Shown: one piece after another, positions 25,903-33,246 of the stretch | Layout of the letters: each line of letters starts with the position of its first letter | How positions within the stretch are numbered: the first letter of the stretch is position 1 | Assembly (NCBI GenBank): GCA_963975935.1 | Contig: CAXBIQ010000010.1 | Coordinates: 1 to 64,000 of the forward strand | Direction of reading: 5' to 3' | Length of the DNA: 64,000 nucleotides | DNA from: Planktosalinus sp963975935 | GTDB lineage: Bacteria > Bacteroidota > Bacteroidia > Flavobacteriales > Flavobacteriaceae | Program-made: the position numbers and the translations under genes | The notes under the pieces: model-generated | Database searches by the model: none | Told to the model about the DNA's origin: nothing | What the model saw: the letters and a program-made list of their open reading frames with translations, nothing else

Positions 25903-25975
25903 CGGGATGACAAGATTTGAACTTGCGACCCCTCGCCCCCCAGACGAGTACGCTACCAGGCTGCGCCACATCCCG
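25903..25975 (-). tRNA. tRNA-Pro, anticodon GGG
   Basis: 73 nt folding into a full cloverleaf on the minus strand. The acceptor arms CGGGATG and CATCCCG pair, the anticodon stem is CTCGT/GCGAG-like around the loop CTGGGGG, and the T-arm contains GTTCAAAT. The anticodon GGG reads CCC/CCU. The CCA tail is not encoded. Confidence 0.93.
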
Positions 25976-26042
25976 AAAATATGTGAATAAGCTCAGATTA
26001 TAGTTTATTAAACAGTTAGAATATATATCCTAACCTTTAAGT

Positions 26043-26087
26043 GGTGCAGCCCGCCCTGAGCTTGTCGAAGGGCCACATCCCGAAAAT
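26043..26087. repeat. Broken tRNA-like fragment with inserted palindrome
   Basis: GCCACATCCCGAAAAT at about 26072-26087 repeats the 5'-end side of the tRNA-Pro(GGG) gene and its flank (25966-25981). Next to it lies the palindrome GCCCTGAGCTTGTCGAAGGGC, which is a dispersed repeat in many bacteria. This looks like a truncated tRNA copy joined to a repeat. Confidence 0.6.
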
Positions 26088-26156
26088 GTATTTTTAAATT
26101 ACCGGCTTGCAAAAATAGCGAAATATTGAAGTATTACAAACATGAAATTATATTTA

Positions 26157-26193
26157 ATAAAAAAACCTTTTCACAAATTAAAAAGGTTTTTTG
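26157..26193 (-). terminator. Terminator of tRNA-Pro(UGG)
   Basis: On the minus strand AACCTTTT and AAAAGGTT pair across a short loop and end in a T run, directly after the tRNA. Confidence 0.8.
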
Positions 26194-26194
26194 T

Positions 26195-26268
26195 CGGGGT
26201 GGCAGGATTCGAACCTGCGGCCTCCTGCTCCCAAAGCAGGCGCGATAACCGGGCTACGCTACACCCCG
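26195..26268 (-). tRNA. tRNA-Pro, anticodon UGG
   Basis: 74 nt on the minus strand with paired acceptor arms CGGGGTG and CACCCCG, an anticodon stem CCTGC/GCAGG around the loop TTTGGGA (anticodon TGG) and a T-arm GGTTCGAATCC. CCA is not encoded. It is the second proline tRNA within 300 bp. Confidence 0.95.
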
Positions 26269-26450
26269 AAGGTGTTTTTGATGTATGCTTATCAATCAGT
26301 ATTTAAAAGCACAAACTTCCCAAAAGAACTTACTTTAAGATGCTGATAAATGCACCTCCTTTTTGGGACTGCAAATATATATTTTATGTTAAGATATGCA
26401 GGCATTTTATTTCTTTTTTTTATCTTTTCAAAAAATAAATACATTTCACT

Positions 26451-27569
26451 ATGAAAACGAAAATTTTACCCTTATTCCTCATGATCTTTTTTATTTCCTG
26501 TGCACAGCAGAAAGAAAACGATGTAGAAATACAACCTGAAGAACGCTCCTATGAATTTGAAACTGTTTTTTCTGAAGTCGATATTCCCTGGGGACTGGCG
26601 TGGCTTCCTGACGGGTCTATGCTCGTGGGTGATAAATCGGGCGATGTGACCTTGGTAAAAGAAGGTTCTTCCACCTCCATTACTACAGGCTTTGATGACC
26701 TCTATATGAGAGGCCAGGGAGGTCTTCTGGATATTCAACCCCATCCTGATTATACAAATAACGAGTGGATTTATATAACCTACTCATCTTCAGAAGGTGA
26801 AGGCGATGGTGGAAACACCAAACTTGTCAGAACCAAACTTGAGGGAGCAAACTTTACAAATACCGAAACACTTTATAAAGCAACGCCAAATACCACTGCA
26901 GGTGTGCACTTCGGCTCACGCATTGTTTTTGATAACGAAGGTTATGTTTATTTCACCATTGGTGATCGTGGAAACCGGGAAGAAAACCCTCAGGATATCA
27001 CGCGTGATGCAGGTAAGACATATCGTTTGCACGATGACGGCCGCATTCCGGATGACAATCCCTTTATCAACGAAGAAAACGCAAAAAAAGCCATTTTCAC
27101 CTATGGTCACAGAAACCAGCAAGGAATGGATATTCATCCCGAAACCGGTGAAATATGGTCTCATGAACACGGTCCAAAAGGCGGCGATGAAATTAACATT
27201 CACAAAAAAGGTGCAAACTATGGCTGGCCGGAAATTACATATGGTGTCAATTACAGCGGCACCGTCATAACAGAAGAAACCCAAAAACCCGGTATGGAAC
27301 AGCCCATTTATTACTGGACGCCCTCAATTGCCCCCAGCGGTATGGCTTTTGTAACGGGTGACATCTATCCTGAATGGAAAGGACACTTGCTTGTAGGCGC
27401 ATTAAAGTTCCAGTATCTTGAATTGGTAAAACTTGACGGTGATAAAGTAACTGACCGCCAAAAGATTGCTGTAGATATCGGAAGGCTACGAACTGTAAAG
27501 ATGGGTCCTGACGGCTATATTTATATGGGCGTTGAAGGAAAAGGCATTGTAAAAATAATACCCAATTAA
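26451..27569 (+). CDS. PQQ-dependent aldose sugar dehydrogenase (lipoprotein)
   Basis: 372 residues. A lipoprotein signal ends at FISC (C17). The six-bladed propeller of the glucose/sorbosone dehydrogenase family is clear: VPWGLAWLPDG-like start (IPWGLAWLPDGS), RGQGGLLDIQPHPDY, GVHFGSRIVFDNEGYVYFTIGDRG, YGHRNQQGMDIHPETGEIWSHEHGPKGGDEIN and YYWTPSIAPSGMAFVTGD. These include the PQQ and calcium ligands of the soluble glucose dehydrogenase/YliI family. It oxidises sugar aldoses in the periplasm and passes electrons on, most likely to the cytochrome c lipoprotein encoded 5 bp downstream. Confidence 0.92.
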   Translation: MKTKILPLFLMIFFISCAQQKENDVEIQPEERSYEFETVFSEVDIPWGLAWLPDGSMLVGDKSGDVTLVKEGSSTSITTGFDDLYMRGQGGLLDIQPHPDYTNNEWIYITYSSSEGEGDGGNTKLVRTKLEGANFTNTETLYKATPNTTAGVHFGSRIVFDNEGYVYFTIGDRGNREENPQDITRDAGKTYRLHDDGRIPDDNPFINEENAKKAIFTYGHRNQQGMDIHPETGEIWSHEHGPKGGDEINIHKKGANYGWPEITYGVNYSGTVITEETQKPGMEQPIYYWTPSIAPSGMAFVTGDIYPEWKGHLLVGALKFQYLELVKLDGDKVTDRQKIAVDIGRLRTVKMGPDGYIYMGVEGKGIVKIIPN

Positions 27570-27574
27570 TTTTT

Positions 27575-28036
27575 ATGCAAACAATTCAAACCACATTATT
27601 TTTCTTTATCATCACAGTTTTTTTATCCTGCATTTCCAATCAAAAAAACAAAGAATCTGACACGAGTGATTATTCAAATGTAGAAACAGTGCAGGAAACC
27701 CCTGAACTGGAAAAGAGCATCAGCAGGGGACAATCTGTATATAACGATTTTTGTATACAATGCCATTTACCAAACGGAAAAGGGACTAAAGGCATTTTTC
27801 CACCCTTGGATGGAGCTGACTGGCTTGTTGAAAAACGCACTGAAAGCATACATGCAGTCAAATATGGGCAGAAAGGCGAGATTGTAGTTAACGGTGTCAC
27901 ATACAATAATGTGATGCCCCCGATGGGCCTTTCAGACCAGGAGGTGGCAGATGTGATGAATTATGTTATGAATTCCTGGAGCAATACCCAGGATAAAATG
28001 GTGACCGTGGAAGAAGTGAAAGCTATTGAAAAATAA
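27575..28036 (+). CDS. Cytochrome c lipoprotein
   Basis: 153 residues. Lipobox FLSC gives C19 as the anchor. A single class I cytochrome c domain has C60-I-Q-C63-H64 for covalent haem and the likely axial methionine in NVMPPMGLSDQE. The GKGTKGIFPPLDGADWL block matches cytochromes paired with sugar dehydrogenases. Its gene starts 5 bp after the aldose dehydrogenase, so the two form a dehydrogenase-electron acceptor pair. Confidence 0.92.
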   Translation: MQTIQTTLFFFIITVFLSCISNQKNKESDTSDYSNVETVQETPELEKSISRGQSVYNDFCIQCHLPNGKGTKGIFPPLDGADWLVEKRTESIHAVKYGQKGEIVVNGVTYNNVMPPMGLSDQEVADVMNYVMNSWSNTQDKMVTVEEVKAIEK

Positions 28037-28082
28037 AGCTTCCATAATGTCTGTTTAAAAAACTTTGAAATTTAAAGGCTCA

Positions 28083-28110
28083 TTGTAAAACCAATATTTC
28101 ATTACCTTTG
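28083..28110 (+). promoter_or_regulatory. Promoter of the udk-ftsB-mut operon
   Basis: TTG at 28083-28085, a 17-bp spacer and TACCTTTG at 28103-28110, a good Bacteroidota promoter 16 bp before the udk start. Confidence 0.65.
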
Positions 28111-28126
28111 CAAAAACAATGTATTC

Positions 28127-28738
28127 ATGCTCATAATTGGAATTGCCGGGGGCACCGGAAGTGGAAAAACAACAGTTGTAAATCAAATAATCAATGAACT
28201 CCCCCCTAATGAAGTGGGTGTCATTTCTCAGGATTCCTATTATAAGGAAACCGGCCATTTGTCCTATGAAGAACGTACAAAAATCAATTTTGACCACCCT
28301 AAAGCCATTGATTTTGATTTGCTGGTATCGCATTTAAAAGAACTAAAATGCGGAAATTCTGTGCAACAACCTGTATATTCCTTCAAACAGCACAACCGTA
28401 CTGAGGAAACCGTCCTTACAGAGCCCAAACACGTTATGATTGTAGAAGGTATTCTAATCCTCACGCATCCGGACATACGAGATATGTTTGATATAAAAAT
28501 TTATGTACACGCAGACAGCGATGAACGTTTAATAAGAAGATTAAAAAGGGATATTTCGGAAAGGGGTCGTGATCTTGAAGAAGTTTTAAGCAGATACCAA
28601 ACCACATTAAAGCCCATGCATCAGCAATTTATAGAACCCACAAAAGAGTATGCAGATATTATCATCCCAACAAACAGATATAATACTGTGGCTGTGGATA
28701 TTGTGCGCAGTATCATCAACCAAAAGTTAAAGGTATAA
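28127..28738 (+). CDS. udk: Uridine kinase
   Basis: 203 residues. Walker A GGTGSGKTT is near residues 8-16; VISQDSYYK and NFDHPKAIDFDLL are the uridine/cytidine binding signatures, and RLIRRLKRDISERGR is the lid. It phosphorylates uridine and cytidine in the pyrimidine salvage pathway. It is the first gene of an apparent operon and is followed after 1 bp by ftsB. Confidence 0.95.
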   Translation: MLIIGIAGGTGSGKTTVVNQIINELPPNEVGVISQDSYYKETGHLSYEERTKINFDHPKAIDFDLLVSHLKELKCGNSVQQPVYSFKQHNRTEETVLTEPKHVMIVEGILILTHPDIRDMFDIKIYVHADSDERLIRRLKRDISERGRDLEEVLSRYQTTLKPMHQQFIEPTKEYADIIIPTNRYNTVAVDIVRSIINQKLKV

Positions 28739-28739
28739 C

Positions 28740-29069
28740 ATGAAGTTTTCATCACTGAAAAAAAACAAATGGATACGGGTTATAGGCAACAAATATGTGC
28801 TTATACTCATCTTGTTTGGGGTGTGGATGTTTTTCTTTGACGCCAACTCTTTTTTTGTTCATAAGGAATTAAATGATGAAATCAACGAACTCGAAAACAA
28901 CAAAAACTATTTTCAAAAGGAAATTACCCATGATAAGGAATTTTTAGAAAAATTAAAAGATGAGGATGAGATGGAAAATTTCGCACGCGAAACCTACTAT
29001 TTAAAAAAGGAAAATGAAGAAATTTTTATTATTGAACACGAGGACAGCATTAAAAACAACAACCCATGA
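28740..29069 (+). CDS. FtsB/DivIC-type septum protein
   Basis: 109 residues: a short cytoplasmic N-terminus, one membrane helix (YVLILILFGVWMFFFD), a periplasmic coiled coil (ELNDEINELENNKNYFQKEI) and the end motif ENFARETYYLKKENEEIFII typical of DivIC/FtsB. It works in the divisome with FtsL and FtsQ. The stop overlaps the start of mutA by 4 bp. Confidence 0.9.
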   Translation: MKFSSLKKNKWIRVIGNKYVLILILFGVWMFFFDANSFFVHKELNDEINELENNKNYFQKEITHDKEFLEKLKDEDEMENFARETYYLKKENEEIFIIEHEDSIKNNNP

Positions 29070-30418
29070 GTAGTACGCTTTTTGACATCTTTGAACCCGT
29101 TTCTTCAAAACAGTGGAAACAAAAAATTCAGGCAGATTTAAAAGGGGCAGACTATAATGAAAACCTTATCTGGAAATCACCTGAAGGCATTCATGTAAAA
29201 CCGTTTTACCACCGCGATGAATTTAAGGAAGGGTTCTCCTCCATTCCCCATCAGCCCAAAAGCTGGAACATCGGGCAATTTATTTTTATTGATGATGTGA
29301 ACATTGCAAACAAACTCGCTCAAGATGCCCTTCAGCGTGGTGCAGAAGCAATTTACTTCACTGCCGCGCAGGAATTTGACATTGACAGTCTTTTTAAAAA
29401 CATTCCCGTTAAAAACCACATTTTTTATTTTGACCTGAAATTTCTTTCCCCTACATTCTGTAAGCATCCCGCTTTCGCGAAAGCGAATATTCACGTCCTG
29501 AATGACATCATCAACCACCACACCCAAGACGGAAACTGGCACAACACACTTAAGGAAGATTTTAATCAACTGGAAGAAATCATTACTGAAACCAAAACCC
29601 TTTCAGTTGACACCACTAGCTATCAGAATTCCGGTGCTATCATAACCCAACAACTTGCTTATGCCCTGGCTCATCTCAATGAATACTTAAATGCTTTTCA
29701 TTCTAAGCCTGCCTCGGTAAAGAAAGTGATTTTCAAAGTTGCTATAGGCGGAAATTACTTTTTTGAAATTGCAAAAGTAAGGGCTCTGCGTTTGCTTTAT
29801 GCAAGCTTGTCCAAAGAGTATGATTTCATTGCTGAGTGCCACATAGTAGCTATGCCGTCAAAAAGAAACAAAACGCTCTATGACTACAACGTCAATATGC
29901 TGCGCACAACAACCGAATGTATGAGTGCGGTGCTGGGTGGTGCAGATACGGTTTGTAATATAGCATATGATGCCTTATACCACAAAAGCAACGAGTTTGG
30001 AGAACGCATCTCACGCAATCAGTTGCTCATTCTGAGACATGAAAGCTATTTTGATTCGGTTACCAATCCTTCAGACGGGTCTTATTACATTGAAAGTTTA
30101 ACAGCACAACTGGCTGAAAAATCGCTGGAAGTCTTTAAGGACATCGAAAAAGGCGGCGGATTCCTCAATCAGTTAAAAGAAGGAACCATTCAGAAAAAAA
30201 TCAAGGAAAGTGCTGCCAAAGAACAACAAGCCTTTGAAAAAGGGGAAAAAGTGTTGCTAGGTACCAACAAACATCCCAACAAAGAAGACCGGATGAAAAA
30301 TAACCTGGAGCTCTACCCCTTCGTTAAAACAAACCCAAGAAAAACACTCATAGAGCCTATCATTGAAAGGCGTTTGGCTGAAAAACTGGAGCAAGAACGG
30401 ATTGAAAATGAAAGCTAG
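29066..30418 (+). CDS. mutA: Methylmalonyl-CoA mutase small subunit
   Basis: 450 residues. It keeps the TIM-barrel half of the mutase family without a cobalamin domain: KQKIQADLKGADYNENLIWKSPEG at the start, YNVNMLRTTTECMSAVLGGADTVCN in the core. The small subunit is inactive and stabilises the catalytic large subunit. It lies in an operon after ftsB and is separated from mutB by an inserted lipoprotein gene. A GCTTTCGCGAAAGC palindrome lies in the coding sequence at 29471-29484. Confidence 0.93.
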   Translation: MSSTLFDIFEPVSSKQWKQKIQADLKGADYNENLIWKSPEGIHVKPFYHRDEFKEGFSSIPHQPKSWNIGQFIFIDDVNIANKLAQDALQRGAEAIYFTAAQEFDIDSLFKNIPVKNHIFYFDLKFLSPTFCKHPAFAKANIHVLNDIINHHTQDGNWHNTLKEDFNQLEEIITETKTLSVDTTSYQNSGAIITQQLAYALAHLNEYLNAFHSKPASVKKVIFKVAIGGNYFFEIAKVRALRLLYASLSKEYDFIAECHIVAMPSKRNKTLYDYNVNMLRTTTECMSAVLGGADTVCNIAYDALYHKSNEFGERISRNQLLILRHESYFDSVTNPSDGSYYIESLTAQLAEKSLEVFKDIEKGGGFLNQLKEGTIQKKIKESAAKEQQAFEKGEKVLLGTNKHPNKEDRMKNNLELYPFVKTNPRKTLIEPIIERRLAEKLEQERIENES

Positions 30419-30438
30419 TGTTCACTATATCTAAAACA

Positions 30439-31053
30439 ATGTACAAGTATTTACGATATATTTTCCTTTACATTATTTTACTTTTTCATACAGCTTGTCT
30501 GTTTAATAATGAAAAAAATGCGCCAATAATATATGATGGAAAATATATTGAGTTGTCAAATGAGAGAATAAAATTTTATTTGCCCCATTCATTTGAAAAG
30601 GTATCTCACAATGATTATGAAAAAATAATTCATAAGGTCGAAGACACCATTAAGAGAGATAATCTCTTAAAAAGATTCAAAAATTTAAAATGGTCAAAAG
30701 GCAATGTTTATTTTATGATAGACACCATATATGGTAATGAACTGAATGTAAAAATGATGGACTATATTCCAATTACAAAAAATGATTCCAAATATGTATC
30801 CTCGTTTTTGTTACAATCCTGTCGGGAAATATCCAGACTATACAATTCAGAATGTAAAAGAATTGCCAGCGGATTTTCAGATAACAATAGAACCCAATTG
30901 TTTAAAGGAGTTTATGAAGTAAATATTGATGATGAAAATCATTTCAATACTATTTATTTAATCACTTCAAATTACAAATCATTCATTGTTCAATTTTACT
31001 CAAGATTCGATGAAGATTTTGATCCCTTTATTCAAAAAACAATAGTACAATAA
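30439..31053 (+). CDS. Hypothetical lipoprotein between mutA and mutB
   Basis: 204 residues from the ATG at 30439; an earlier GTG would overlap mutA. MYKYLRYIFLYIILLFHTAC is a lipoprotein signal (C20). The rest, about 185 residues, shows no known domain; a VYFMIDTIYGNELNVKMMDYIP block suggests a beta-rich fold. It is visibly more AT-rich than mutA and mutB. The stop is directly followed by the mutB ATG. Function unknown. Confidence 0.75.
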   Translation: MYKYLRYIFLYIILLFHTACLFNNEKNAPIIYDGKYIELSNERIKFYLPHSFEKVSHNDYEKIIHKVEDTIKRDNLLKRFKNLKWSKGNVYFMIDTIYGNELNVKMMDYIPITKNDSKYVSSFLLQSCREISRLYNSECKRIASGFSDNNRTQLFKGVYEVNIDDENHFNTIYLITSNYKSFIVQFYSRFDEDFDPFIQKTIVQ

Positions 31054-33174
31054 ATGAGAAAAAACATACAACATATAAGATTACAAAGTTCTGAAAACAA
31101 GACTCAGTCTTCAAATCAGACATTGGAAACTGCCGAAGGTTTTTCCATAAAAAAATCCTATTCCAAAGAAGACATAGAGCAATTAAAACACCTTGATTTT
31201 GTTGCAGGCATAGCACCTCATTTAAGAGGTCCTTACTCCACGATGTATGTCCAAAAGCCGTGGACAATTCGCCAATATGCAGGTTTTTCTACAGCAGAAG
31301 ACAGCAATGCCTTTTACAGAAGAAACCTCGCCGCCGGGCAAAAAGGACTCTCTGTGGCCTTTGACCTCGCCACCCATCGCGGCTATGACAGTGACCACGA
31401 ACGTGTACAGGGCGATGTAGGAAAAGCCGGTGTTGCAATTGACAGTGTCGAGGATATGAAAATCCTCTTTGACCAGATTCCGCTGGATAAAATGAGTGTA
31501 TCGATGACCATGAATGGTGCGGTGTTGCCCATTATGGCTTTTTATATCGTCGCTGCCGAAGAACAAGGGGTTTCACCAAACCTGCTTTCAGGAACCATAC
31601 AGAATGACATTCTCAAGGAATTTATGGTGCGCAATACCTACATCTACCCGCCCACCCCTTCAATGAAAATTGTTTCAGATATTTTTGAATATACTTCTAT
31701 AAACATGCCGAAGTTCAACTCCATCAGTATCTCAGGATACCATATGCAGGAAGCCGGTGCTACCTGTGATATTGAGTTGGCTTACACACTGGCAGATGGT
31801 TTGGAATACTTAAGAACAGGTATCGCCGCCGGAATGGACATTGACAGTTTTGCACCGCGCCTGTCATTCTTTTGGGCCATTGGAATGAACCACTTTATGG
31901 AAATCGCCAAAATGCGAGCCGCCCGTATGCTCTGGGCAAAAATTGTTAAGCAATTCAATCCGAAAAACGAAAAATCACTAGCACTGCGCACCCACTGCCA
32001 GACCAGTGGCTGGAGCTTAACAGAACAGGACCCCTTTAACAATGTGGCCCGCACCTGTATTGAAGCCGCTGCAGCTGCTTTTGGTGGAACACAATCATTG
32101 CACACCAATGCGCTGGATGAGGCCATTGCTTTACCCACAGATTTTTCCGCACGCATCGCCAGAAACACCCAAATATTTTTACAACAGGAAACTGAAATCA
32201 CCCGTACAGTCGATCCCTGGGCAGGCAGCTATTATGTCGAAAACCTCACCAACGAAATTGCCGACAGAGCCTGGGAGCTTATTCAGGAGGTGGAAGAGCT
32301 GGGTGGCATGACAAAAGCCATTGAAGCAGGTATCCCAAAAATGCGCATTGAAGAAGCAGCCGCTAAAAAACAAGCACGCATTGACAGCAATCAGGATATT
32401 ATTGTGGGTATAAATAAATACCGCCTCGAGCAGGAAGACCCGCTTCAGATCCTGGATGTGGACAATCAAAAAGTACGCTTATCACAAATAGAACGTTTAA
32501 ACCAGATTAAATCGGAACGAAATTCTGAAAAAGTGGCTGCCACCCTTGAAAAATTAACCAAATGTGCCCGCACAGGTGAGGGAAATTTACTAGCTTTAGC
32601 AGTAGATGCTGCCCGTGCAAGAGCAACCTTGGGAGAAATCAGTGATGCACTTGAAAAAGAATTCGGCAGGTATAAAGCACAAATTAAATCATTTAGTGGT
32701 GTGTATAGCAAAGAAATAAAACAGGACCCTTCTTTTGAAAAAGCACGTGAAATGGCCAATGAGTTCGCCGAACTGGAAGGTCGTCGTCCGCGTATCATGA
32801 TTGCTAAAATGGGCCAGGACGGTCACGACCGCGGTGCTAAAGTAGTCGCTACCGGCTATGCCGATGTGGGCTTTGATGTGGATATTGGCCCACTATTCCA
32901 AACGCCTAAAGAAGCCGCCAAACAAGCCGTTGAAAACGACGTACATATTCTTGGTGTTTCTTCTCTGGCTGCAGGACACAAAACACTCGTGCCCCAGGTG
33001 ATTGAAGAACTTAAAAAGTATGGACGTGAAGACATCATGGTGATTGTAGGTGGCGTTATTCCCCAACAGGATTACCAGTATCTTTTTGATGCAGGTGCCG
33101 TTGCCGTATATGGCCCCGGGACAAAAATCAGTGAGGCTGCGATTGAAATATTGGAGATTTTAATCGATAAGTAA
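31054..33174 (+). CDS. mutB: Methylmalonyl-CoA mutase large subunit
   Basis: 706 residues. The TIM barrel starts after a short N-terminus (RGPYSTMYVQKPWTIRQYAG) and includes GYHMQEAGATCDIELAYTLADG. The C-terminal 130 residues are the cobalamin domain, with the base-off motif D589-x-H591-x-x-G594 (GQDGHDRG) and later GVSSLAAGHKTLVP and GGVIPQQD. It converts (R)-methylmalonyl-CoA to succinyl-CoA with adenosylcobalamin. With the carboxylase at 6.7-10.6 kb it completes propionate entry; an epimerase and the MeaB-type chaperone are not in the window. Confidence 0.97.
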   Translation: MRKNIQHIRLQSSENKTQSSNQTLETAEGFSIKKSYSKEDIEQLKHLDFVAGIAPHLRGPYSTMYVQKPWTIRQYAGFSTAEDSNAFYRRNLAAGQKGLSVAFDLATHRGYDSDHERVQGDVGKAGVAIDSVEDMKILFDQIPLDKMSVSMTMNGAVLPIMAFYIVAAEEQGVSPNLLSGTIQNDILKEFMVRNTYIYPPTPSMKIVSDIFEYTSINMPKFNSISISGYHMQEAGATCDIELAYTLADGLEYLRTGIAAGMDIDSFAPRLSFFWAIGMNHFMEIAKMRAARMLWAKIVKQFNPKNEKSLALRTHCQTSGWSLTEQDPFNNVARTCIEAAAAAFGGTQSLHTNALDEAIALPTDFSARIARNTQIFLQQETEITRTVDPWAGSYYVENLTNEIADRAWELIQEVEELGGMTKAIEAGIPKMRIEEAAAKKQARIDSNQDIIVGINKYRLEQEDPLQILDVDNQKVRLSQIERLNQIKSERNSEKVAATLEKLTKCARTGEGNLLALAVDAARARATLGEISDALEKEFGRYKAQIKSFSGVYSKEIKQDPSFEKAREMANEFAELEGRRPRIMIAKMGQDGHDRGAKVVATGYADVGFDVDIGPLFQTPKEAAKQAVENDVHILGVSSLAAGHKTLVPQVIEELKKYGREDIMVIVGGVIPQQDYQYLFDAGAVAVYGPGTKISEAAIEILEILIDK

Positions 33175-33180
33175 AAATAA

Positions 33181-33216
33181 AAAGAGGTTGCTCAAAGAAA
33201 CGAAACAACCTCTTTT
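33181..33216 (+). terminator. Terminator after mutB
   Basis: AAAGAGGTTG and CAACCTCTTT pair across a short loop and end in TTTT, directly after mutB and between convergent genes. Confidence 0.85.
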
Positions 33217-33246
33217 ATGGGAAAATTGATTTGAAACTAAGAGTTA

